Of a stretch of DNA of 64,000 bases, positions 55,880-64,000 are shown one piece after another. The DNA comes from Hypoxylon rubiginosum (Eukaryota; Ascomycota; Sordariomycetes; Xylariales; Hypoxylaceae), in NCBI GenBank assembly GCA_902806565.1, contig CADCXA010000031.1, positions 434,001 to 498,000 of the forward strand, in the 5' to 3' direction. Numbering within the stretch: position 1 is the stretch's first letter; each line of letters begins with the position of its first letter. The notes beneath the pieces were generated by a model. That model worked only from the letters and a program-made list of their open reading frames with translations. It made no database searches and was not told where the DNA came from. A program made the position numbers and the translations under genes.

Positions 55880-58385
55880 ACTTGTTTAGCTATACTATTC
55901 CAGAGGAATGCCTTGCGGCAGAAGGTTGCGATTCTGCGGTAGAGGCGAACAGCTTTAGGTAGTGATGAATAATGGGTAAGATGAAAGAAGCACAAGGGAT
56001 GCGCCAGAGCAAACGGTGAAGGAAGGCGGTCAATGAGGGAAATATGGATAACAAGCCTTGACGACAGGCTGTTAAGGGGTTAGGAACGACAGCATGGGAA
56101 GATTAGGTAGACATAAGCAAGTTCAAATACGGGCAAGGTATAGTGAGGTGGAATCTATGCCATGTATGCAGAAGGCTAGAACGACATGGGCTCATAGCGG
56201 GGCAGCTATCGTCGTCGTGATAATTGGTTTAATCGAGCTTTTGGTGTGGTAGTGGGGCATTTGGAAGCAGGCTGCGGGTGTTGGGAAGCAAAGTGATACC
56301 AAAATAGTCTGATAGTGTAGAGGGAGAAGAGGTATGGTAAATGCAACCTGGAGGTTTTGCTCCTTGCTCCTAGAGCAATGTGGGCTATCTAACGACAAAG
56401 TCCGGGCCTGAGATGCGCCAACCAGTTGAATCGAATCAGACCTGGAAGAGTGATCTCGGTCGTTTTTCGTTCCTGGCCCAATGCCAATGCTGCCAGTGCC
56501 AATGCCAATGACCAATACCAATTCCAACTTGGCGGTTCGTTCCGCCTTTTGGTTGAAGGGGGAAAAAGGTGGGCTGATGGGGAAAAGATCAGATATACTT
56601 TGTAAAGTACAGCAAAGTGTGCGTTTATTATGAAGGAATCATGTATTAAATTCGACGAGAACAGGTACGCAAAGGCAAAGGTACGTTGCAACAAAAATCA
56701 GACGAGTCAACCTTATAGGCGAGGTAATACATACAATACAGAACTTCCAGATGAACCCAGCGCAGGTGTGTGTGGTGATGTTTCGATGGTGGGGTGTGTA
56801 TGTTGTGTGTGGTGTGTTGCGGTCGCGAACCTGTGGTTGTGAGCCTGTGACGCTGGCACATGCTAAAAGACCAGGCTAGGAAGAGCCCAAAGACCAAAAA
56901 GAGAGAAGACATCATGGACATGGGAAATGGAAAGACATGGAAAAGCATTGGCCCAGCCGGCCCGCTGAAACCCGCTAAAGCTTGCTGAAGGATACGTACC
57001 TAGGTACCTGGCAGCCTGGAACAGGGAGGAACAGGGAGGAACAGGGAGGAACAGGGAGGTACAGGAGAGTCAGGAGAGTCAGGAGATGACGTAGTAGAGA
57101 TGTAACATGTAGCACCTTACCAAGAAATAGCCTAAATGTGACTTCAACGAGAAGCAGGAGCAGTTGCAGATATTTATGTCTAACAATGAAAATATAGCTA
57201 CAACTAATGTATCATGTAAGCAGTCCTCCAGCCCTCATAGTCAGCATGAGGTACCTGGTATGGGGAAGAGGAAATATGGCAAAGGGAGGTATTGGCATCC
57301 GAAAACGTGGGATTAACGGCCATTTCAGTTAGGTACAACAAGCCAACAGCCATCTCCATACCCCACCAAACGTTCATAAGCCCTATCGATCTGATCGTCA
57401 TTGGACGTTCCTCAGCTCCCCTCGTCGAGCTAATCGTCGTACCAGCGAATAGCATCGCGACGATAACTACTCCTATCGGTCAACCCCGCTATCGGATGTG
57501 TCAGTCAGCCACACCAACATACCCGCCGAGCGTGGTACCATGTACTCCACGTACGACTACGACAACACCTCCGTTCGGGACGCTGTACGCGTACCGATTG
57601 GGCGTTATGCAGTGCTGTCTGATGGCCCCTGACTTAGGTCGGTAGAGATCGAAAAGAAAAATCTCGTGGTTGTTCGAGACCGGCCGATAGTACAATACCT
57701 TCAACTGCAAGTTTTGAAACGGGCCGTTTTTTATACACTGTCGTATGAATCAGGCGCTTTTAGACACTTACAAAAAAAGGGGATGTCACAAGTTCGGGCG
57801 GAATTTTCTCGTCAAGCTACAGCCCAGGGCTCCGGGGCCAGGGAGTTTTCGGAGAGCGGGAAACGATTATCTAGTGTTTAAAATGAGGCATATAAAAAAA
57901 AAGAGATACGACTTTCGATTTATTGTTTCCTTGTATTGGATCGGTTAGATTGTGCAATTTGGGAACGACCGATAATATCAAGGACCTAGGGGGAGGGAAG
58001 GGCTGCATGTGAAATCGCGGGTTGGGTTATCCCCCACAACGTGATCGATACCGAGCCCAACATGGCCCTTAATCGCGCGTTTTTTATTTCGACGGTTCGC
58101 TTCGTGCGACTATGAGATATAACTCAATTTCCAAGTGCCTGTGCAACAGTCGTGAGCTCTAACTCCGGCACGACTCGAGCTTACGACCGATATATCCGCT
58201 TGTTAAGGGATGCTATCGAAAAAGGGGCACCTTAGTCAGCTACTACTCTAGTGTAGAAGACGTGTTTATGATTCAAGTGTGTCCAAGGACCAATGATCAA
58301 GGTAGGGCTCAAATTTCAGGAACCGTATTGTCCATATCCACGGTTCAATTGGGCGGTGAGCCAAGGTTGACGTGTCTACGGTTTC
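55880..58385. other. Long intergenic region upstream of TPS2
   Basis: 2.5 kb with the TPS2 promoter on the right flank of that gene and the 3' flank of COG5. Holds a tandem ACAGGGAGGA x4 array at 57020-57059, CAGGAGAGT repeats just after it, TGTGTGG-rich sequence near 56765-56820 and GCCAAT-type repeats near 56480-56515. Open frames on both strands at 57204-57645 are compared in the rejected list. Confidence 0.5.
57020..57059. repeat. Tandem repeat, 10-bp unit ACAGGGAGGA x4
   Basis: Four head-to-tail copies, the last ending in T, followed by two CAGGAGAGT copies. Purine-rich on this strand. Seen directly. Confidence 0.9.
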
Positions 58386-59753
58386 TCATCTACCGAGATT
58401 CCCAACCACGCTCCCAACCATGACCGCCACCTCGCGATCCCACCCACCGCTCTTTTCCGCCTCCCCCTTCGGAGCCTTCCCCTTGGCAGCAGCGATAGTG
58501 CTCGGGGGCTGGCTGCCCTGGATGACGCACTCCCTGATGGCCTCCCCGACGCTGTTGCGGTTGGTCTTCAGCGTGCGCGCCGAGACCCCGCCGCGGTTCA
58601 CGATCTCCTGGACTCGCGTGGCCAGGCTGCTCGCCATAGTCCTCCAGAAGTAGGATGCGAGCGAGCCGGTCTCGAGGTAGGCCAGCAACGGCTGTAGAAG
58701 ATTCGACTTGTCAGATGTGTGTTTCTGGGCTGGTAGGAGCGGATGTGCTGGGGCCTTGGTCGTGGCGAGGATGATCTCGAGGGCTATTATGTTTTGGCAC
58801 CGCGCCGAGACTTCCGCTAAGGTCCGGTCTAGAGACGGTAGAGTCGCAAGGGATCTCGCCAGCGACGCGATAGAGCTCTGCAACGCATTGCGTAGATATA
58901 CCTCTAGAGCCTGGAGGAGGAACTGGGGAGTCCACTTCTCGAGCTTTGTGCCGACTGTTGGCGATATAAGATAGAGAGATACGGCGGCAGATATTGTCCG
59001 CGCCTTGGCTTCTTCGGTCTGTGCGAAAGTAGCCGTCCCTGAAGGTGAACCAATATTAAACTCTCGTATGATTTGCTCCGACGTGTTTCTGACTGATCTC
59101 TCGATTGGCCCTATTATCGTATCCTGCAAACTCCTAATTGCGTTGACTCTGTCGAGCCCGTGCCCTTCCTCACCGGGCGCTTTTCTTTCAAGGATCTCCC
59201 GCAAGGATAAAAGGGTATATGCGCAGCGCATGAGTGCTCTGTGGTCCTCCTTTCTGCTACCAGTGGTGGCAACACCTGACGCTGCGCTTGTTATTTCGGA
59301 ATGTTGGATCTCGAGCTGGCGGCCTAACTGAAGACAGCGGCCAACAGACCTTCCCAACTTCAGCGTCTCCCATAGCCGCGCTGCGACTTGGCGCACTTCG
59401 TCCGCTTCGGCATGTTTTTGTATGACCTCCTTCTCTAGCTGTTTGTAGCTCTCGTTTAAGCTCTTAACCTGGTTGTCGATCTCAGATGTTATCTTCCCGC
59501 TCGCCTCGGTCTGCTCCTTGGTGTATGTTAAAAGCGGGATTGCCGAGCGGGTCGTGAGGAGGTCGATGTGAGAATCAATCTCTTGCGCATCGAATAGCAC
59601 TTTAGACAACGGTGTCGAGAGATCTAGCGGGGTGTCGTTCGGGTTGTTGGTAGCAAGGACGAGGGTGTTGGCGAAGGTAGAAGGGCTAAAGTCTGGGTCG
59701 AGAAACGTGTCGTAGTCGACGTACGATGCATCTTCTTCCTCGTTAGCTTCCAT
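58386..59753 (-). CDS. COG5: COG complex subunit 5 (conserved oligomeric Golgi), 455 residues
   Basis: A single exon from an ATG at 59753. The N-terminus (YVDYDTFLDPDFSPSTFANT) is the usual start of fungal COG5. The next ~100 residues form a coiled coil (LFDAQEIDSHIDLLTTRSAI, EIDNQVKSLNESYKQLEKEV). Then come conserved helical blocks (VAARLWETLKLGRSVGRCLQ, LGRQLEIQ, NAIRSLQDTIIGPIERSVRN, LPSLDRTLAEVSARCQNIIA). Length agrees with fungal family members. Family knowledge: COG tethers intra-Golgi retrograde vesicles, and Cog5 belongs to lobe B with Cog6-8. It is peripheral, on the cytosolic face of the Golgi. Nothing is odd in the frame. Confidence 0.92.
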   Translation of the reverse strand: MEANEEEDASYVDYDTFLDPDFSPSTFANTLVLATNNPNDTPLDLSTPLSKVLFDAQEIDSHIDLLTTRSAIPLLTYTKEQTEASGKITSEIDNQVKSLNESYKQLEKEVIQKHAEADEVRQVAARLWETLKLGRSVGRCLQLGRQLEIQHSEITSAASGVATTGSRKEDHRALMRCAYTLLSLREILERKAPGEEGHGLDRVNAIRSLQDTIIGPIERSVRNTSEQIIREFNIGSPSGTATFAQTEEAKARTISAAVSLYLISPTVGTKLEKWTPQFLLQALEVYLRNALQSSIASLARSLATLPSLDRTLAEVSARCQNIIALEIILATTKAPAHPLLPAQKHTSDKSNLLQPLLAYLETGSLASYFWRTMASSLATRVQEIVNRGGVSARTLKTNRNSVGEAIRECVIQGSQPPSTIAAAKGKAPKGEAEKSGGWDREVAVMVGSVVGNLGR

Positions 59754-60157
59754 CGTGTGGAATCGAAACAGTTGAACACATTAGGATATCTAATGGCTGA
59801 TGTAAAACGGTGCCAATGGAGCTGGACCTCAAAAACCCCACTAACGATTAAGTCTCAACCTACAAGCCACGCTGATTTTCTGTCTCACCCCAGCCACGGG
59901 AGCCACAATGCAACTCTTTAATACGGTTACGATGAAATATCAATAATTCTTCGTCTATAATTCACAAATACCAACCCGAGGTATTGTACACATTTACGAA
60001 GTAAACAGCTGACGTATTATCGACAAATATTGTTGCTTGAATTATATCATCGGATTGAATTCGATACAATACTAAAAACCCATATCCCAAGCCAATCCCA
60101 TACAAATATTCATTCATCATATCTCATCACACAAAGCTCGCCTCCCCTAAAAACCCA
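59754..60157. other. Intergenic region, no gene seen
   Basis: AT-rich spacer between the COG5 start (minus) and the stop of the glycine-rich gene (minus), with no open frame of note. Confidence 0.5.
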
Positions 60158-60490
60158 TCAGATACCATAGCTCTTGAACGCACCATTATCGTTCTTCTTA
60201 GCCGCGCCCCCCTGGCCGCCCGCACCGGTGATCCCGCCAACCGTGCCTCCGACGGAGTTCGTCACGCCCCCGACCGTGTTGCCGACGCCTTCGGTCGTCT
60301 GGCCCACGGCGCTGCCCACGCCCTTGGTCGTCGAGTTCAGGCCCTTGCCGACCCCCTCGGTGGTGCTGCCCACGGCGCTACCCACGCCGCCGAGGAGACC
60401 GCCCTGGCCCTTGGCCTTCTCGCCGCCGGTGAGGACGTTGTCGACGCCGCCGACTAGGCCGCCGAGGAGTCCGCCGTTCTGGTTTGACAT
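60158..60490 (-). CDS. Glycine/valine/threonine-rich repeat protein, 110 residues
   Basis: A single exon from an ATG at 60490. Nearly the whole protein is built of a loosely repeated pattern: GLLGGVGSAVGSTTEGVGKG, then STTKGVGSAVGQTTEGVGN and TVGGVTNSVGGTVGG. The repeat length is about 11-13 residues with Thr-Thr-Glu/Lys-Gly-Val-Gly cores, and it ends in a short polar tail (AAKKNDNGAFKSYGI). There is no signal peptide or membrane segment. Short proteins of this kind are widespread in filamentous ascomycetes and are annotated as hypothetical; the 11-mer-like pattern recalls LEA-type desiccation proteins. That role is inference only. Repeat expansion or loss within the gene would keep frame. 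Confidence 0.8.
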   Translation of the reverse strand: MSNQNGGLLGGLVGGVDNVLTGGEKAKGQGGLLGGVGSAVGSTTEGVGKGLNSTTKGVGSAVGQTTEGVGNTVGGVTNSVGGTVGGITGAGGQGGAAKKNDNGAFKSYGI

Positions 60491-61953
60491 TTTGGACTGC
60501 TGAGTGGGGTTGTTTTGTGGTTTTTGTGTGGTTTTTTGTGTGGTTCTTGTGTGGTCGTAGTGTGACTGATGTGTTCTAATCGCCGGATGATATTGATTCT
60601 TCCGTTGAAAGTTGCTTTTCTGTTGCTTGTCTGCTTATTTTCTGTAGCGATTTTCCTCTCAGAATCCATGGCACTCTCGGGGGACGACTCGTCAACTTAT
60701 ACACCGTCGAAGAAGCCATTTCCAGTCCTTAAGTCGCACGAGCCACACGATGTGATGTAATCTCACACCTCTCTCAGCGAAGGAAAAACGCCACATGAGC
60801 GCATACCGTATGTGGCTTGCGTCAGATAAACAGGTTGGTGTGGCTAGAAACTTGTTTCATCCACCCTCTGATCCGACTCCAGAGCCAGGGTTCACCTCTC
60901 TGTGAGCCACATGGAATCCGAATCATTGGACCTGCGGCTCGGACACTTTTTCTAGAATATCCTTTGATTCGCCGATCCGGATCTGCAAGTCTCCCAGTGG
61001 CTCTAATGACCTTTATTAGTGGCCAGCGGCCAGCGGCCAGCGGCCAGACCGGGTTGAAGAAGATCATCGGAGATCGGGAGATCGAATGGATTTCCACGAA
61101 TTGAAAATCAACCCCTAAAAAATGACGTCGTTTTCTTAGTTCATGGAGGGTGTGTAGGCTGAGACTTGGGGATCCGAGGCTATGGTTAAACTTTACTGAG
61201 TACAACTTCTTCTTCGGGTCTCTAGACGAATATCGTTTCAAACCTCCCCCTGAAGTTGATACAGTACACGGGTAGGTATGAAGTTTGGACGAATTCCAAG
61301 GTAGCAGACAAGAAATCGTCCACCTTGACTACGGGGAACCCCGAAGAGACTAGATGCCTTGCTACTGTTAAAATTACCTAACGTGTATCGTTCCACGCAG
61401 GCAGACAGGTACGTACATGATAGAAGTGTTGTCATGATTTCGAGATTAAGATGAGTCGTTATCATCATACAATATGTACGTAATGGAAGCACTCAGGGGC
61501 CCCTTGCATTACATACGAAATAATCGTATCACCTTCTTAGAAGGATCATATGGAGATTCATATGGAGATTCAAATAGACGTTGCATACGTATGCATTGCG
61601 GAGTGTGCATTGCGGAGTATGCATTAGCAGATCCCACACGTATCCACCAGTCCGGGGACGACCTCTCAACCTGGAGGAAGTCAGGGAGAGTTCGACGGTA
61701 CATTTCCTCCCGAAATCTCAGCGGTCTAGCAAAAGAGAATATGTTTGCCTAGGTAAGTCGTTCACATAGGTATTCAAGTGCCTTAATTATAACGATCTAT
61801 GGACGATAATTGCTCAAAATGCCATTATGTTTATTCACATATCTACGGAAAGTAAGCCGGATCGTAAGAATATTAAGAGGTTCAACAATGGACAGTTCTC
61901 ATCAGCCTCTCGGTAGGTATAGTCCCTTCAACCGCCAGTGCACCCCAGTAAAC
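60491..61953. other. Intergenic region with short tandem repeats
   Basis: Contains the promoter of the glycine-rich gene and the 3' flank of the permease gene (both minus). GGCCAGC is repeated four times at about 61021-61047, and CATATGGAGATT is duplicated at about 61548-61570. A 63-codon frame at 60569 with a signal-like head is discussed as rejected. Confidence 0.5.
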
Positions 61954-63902
61954 TTAGAGGACGAAAACGAATTCCTCGTTCTGGAGGTCCGTCAGGTTCT
62001 CAAAGGCCCTGTCGCCAGGCCTTTCGACGTCCTCGTTCGGGCTGCCAGAGACATCGCCCTCCTCCGCACCTCGTGCGCTCCCGTCGGCGTTCTCGCGGCT
62101 CCGCAGCGCCGCGGCGGCGGCCATCTCCTCGGGCGAGTCCAGGCTGGTGTCGACAATAACGGCACTCTTGCCCATCGCCACCCTCCGCTTCGCGTGGTTC
62201 TTGTTCAGCCATTTGAGATAGCCGGTGCCGACCATGCATAGTAGAATGATCAAGACGTAGAGCGCCAGGTTCGAGTGCAGACCCCTCTCGTAGACCGGCG
62301 CGTCGGCCTGCGTGTAGAGCAGCGGGCCCACCACGTTGCCGGTCGACTGGCCGATGAAGAGGATGGCGTTGGTGCACTTCCTCTTGGTGTCGCCCGCCGT
62401 GTTTTGCGACGCCCACGAGTATATCAGCGGGGCTGTCGTTGCATTAGTACTTGGCAAATCAGACAATTCGTAGTACAGGGGAGGACGCACTTATTGCGGG
62501 ATATACCGAGATCAGGTAGTATCCCGCCAACAGGGCCGCCCGATCCGAACCGTCTCGGGGCAGTATCATGAGCATCACGCAGCCGGCAATCGGCGGCAGG
62601 CAGAGCCATATGATGACCTGGCCCTTCATCTTGAGCTTTTGGGCGAGGAGCGCCCCGCCGACGGTGGCGACGAGCTGGACGAAGCCGAACGGGATGTTGA
62701 AGAGGATGGTCTGGAATTGATCGAAGCCAAAGGTCTTGACGATCAGGGGGCCGAAGGTGGATATGCCGCCCGACGGGATGCTGATGGAGCACAGGAGCAC
62801 GAACCAGAGCCAGGACTTGGGGTCCAGCAGGGTCTCCTTGAGGTGGTCGTTCCGCCACTCGCGCGAGACGACGCCCATCTGGTTCATGCGCAGCCGCTCG
62901 ACGGCGATCAGCTTGTCGTCTTCGCTCAGGAACTTGGCTTCGATCGGCGAGTCCGGCATGAAGGCGAACATGACGAAGCTAAACGCGACAGTGATCAGGC
63001 CGAAGAATATGAAGATGATCTGTATTTTATGTTAAGCATGTCGTAGAGCATATCATAGCGATTTTTTTTATTACCTGGTAGGAATGCAGCTTTGATGATA
63101 TGTGCCCCAAGCCATATGTGATCAAGCTGCCAAACTTTCATCGTGTTAGCCAACCTGATGCTCCATTCGTCGGAAATAAAGAAGCTCACCATGTTTGTGA
63201 TTCCATTCATAGCACTATAAAATTGAATATTAGTGTTGGTCCCTCAAGAATCACAAAATACTCCATAAGAACTGGGTGCTGCACTTACTACCAGTAACTA
63301 GTCCGGACGGTCTGCTCGCGCCGCCTCCACCACATCTGCGTGATGGCGACGAAGCTGGGCGCGACGCTGGCCTCGAAGACGCCGAGGAAGAAGCGGGTGG
63401 CCAGGAGGCCGCCGAAGTTGTGGGAGGCGGCCATGCAGGCGAGCGTGACGCCCCAGAAGAGGACCATGAGGCTGGTGAACTTGGCGATGGGCAGGCGCAC
63501 GAGCAGCCAGGCGAGGGGGGGCTGCATGACGAGCTGGGCCAGGTACACGATGCTGCCGAGCCAGCCGTACTGGTCGCCCACGAGGCCCGTGTCGTCGATC
63601 AGCCCGAACACGGACGCGTACGCGAGCGTCGCCTTGTCGAGCCCCTGCAGGAAGTACACCGTCAGCATGATGGGCAGGATCACCATGTCGATGCGCCGCA
63701 GCACGCGCGCCGAGTCCGCCGGCGTGACGGTTATGCGCTGGCCGGCAGCGTTCTTGGCCAGGAACGAGGCCGCGATGTCCTGCCCGCCGCCGTCGTTGTC
63801 GTTGCTGCTGCTGTTGTTGTTACCGGGCTGCGGCTGGGAGGACGCCGGCGGCGGCGGGGGGCCGTGCTCGATTTCTGCTGCCGACGCCATATCGGACCCC
63901 AT
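61954..63902 (-). CDS. Dal5-family MFS permease (anion:cation symporter / allantoate permease type), 568 residues
   Basis: Five exons on the minus strand: 63902-63289, 63214-63190, 63134-63075, 63019-62491 and 62432-61954. All joins keep frame; the second exon is just 25 nt. One acceptor (at 63135) is GAAAG after a CTAAC branch site. The joined middle, TSYWYAMNGITNMFGSLITY then GLGHISSKLHSYQIIFIFFG, is diagnostic for the Dal5/ACS family. TM helices are recognisable (MVILPIMLTVYFLQGLDKAT, FTSLMVLFWGVTLACMAAS, LALYVLIILLCMVGTGYLKW). The C-terminus ends in the usual FENLTDLQNEEF. The N-terminal ~60 residues are an acidic and polar cytosolic tail. The start is the first ATG in frame; another lies four codons on (63890). 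Family members import allantoate, nicotinate, biotin, pantothenate or small peptides; the substrate is unknown. Confidence 0.92.
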
Positions 63903-64000
63903 TTCGAATAAGATGTTGGTAGGACTTGCAGTGCAAGTCAATCTCTTCCGGTTTCTCAATGAGGTACTATGTAGTTATAACATCCAGCTTTGGTCGCGAG

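Noticed and set aside
57204..57645. Overlapping open frames on both strands (83 codons minus, 117 codons plus)
   Set aside because: The minus frame has an ATG and a hydrophobic head (GVVIVAMLFAGTTIS), but I could not join it in frame to the upstream frame at 57710-57501. The plus frame lacks an ATG. Neither has a recognisable family.
60569..60760. 63-codon plus-strand frame with a signal-like hydrophobic head
   Set aside because: It lies in the probable leader and promoter of the divergent glycine-rich gene. The hydrophobic run may be chance in T-rich DNA.

Overview
The window is nuclear DNA of a filamentous ascomycete, most likely a Sordariomycete. Genes are interrupted by short introns of about 45-175 bp with GT..AG ends and CTAAC/CTGAC branch sites. 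The gene set includes fungus-restricted families (a HET-domain protein, a FunK1-type kinase, DUF3632, the giant DUF3638 protein, a Dal5-type permease). I see no transposon, rRNA, tRNA or CRISPR. The genus cannot be read from the sequence. Gene models come from joining reading frames at splice sites by eye.

Left part (1-14.9 kb), accessory in character: a 3-beta-HSD/sterol-dehydrogenase-like protein (134-1772), a short conserved fungal protein (3732-4136), a small secreted protein built from six tiny exons (5745-6390, minus), a HET-domain protein (8380-10605), a short-chain dehydrogenase (11325-12286) and a free-standing thioesterase (12576-13591, minus). The two oxidoreductases and the thioesterase resemble secondary-metabolism accessory genes, but no synthase core is present.

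Centre (14.9-43.2 kb), mostly housekeeping: a 3124-residue DUF3638 protein (14879-24364, minus), a DUF3632 protein, a DEK-C-like chromatin protein, a 52-residue membrane protein, AP-1 beta-adaptin, a BolA/Bol2-like protein, a FunK1 kinase, a NIF3 protein, VPS51, RMI1 and a membrane-anchored six-hairpin-glycosidase-like enzyme.

Right part (43.2-64 kb): a gene-poor, AT-rich 9.5 kb stretch with many CCTAGGTA palindromes and two candidate small genes (45137-45453 and 49347-49728). It is followed by the Tps2-type trehalose enzyme (minus), COG5 (minus), a glycine-rich 110-residue protein (minus) and a Dal5-family permease (minus). AP-1 beta, VPS51 and COG5 all act in Golgi/endosome traffic but lie apart and do not form an operon-like unit.

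The item most worth attention is the 5745-6390 gene. Every intron is in phase 1, every internal exon is a multiple of three, and most exons carry a related module with an N-glycosylation sequon and an A-R-S-like end. A second oddity is a ~97 bp copy of the giant gene's antisense sequence lying in the probable 3' UTR of the neighbouring DUF3632 gene.
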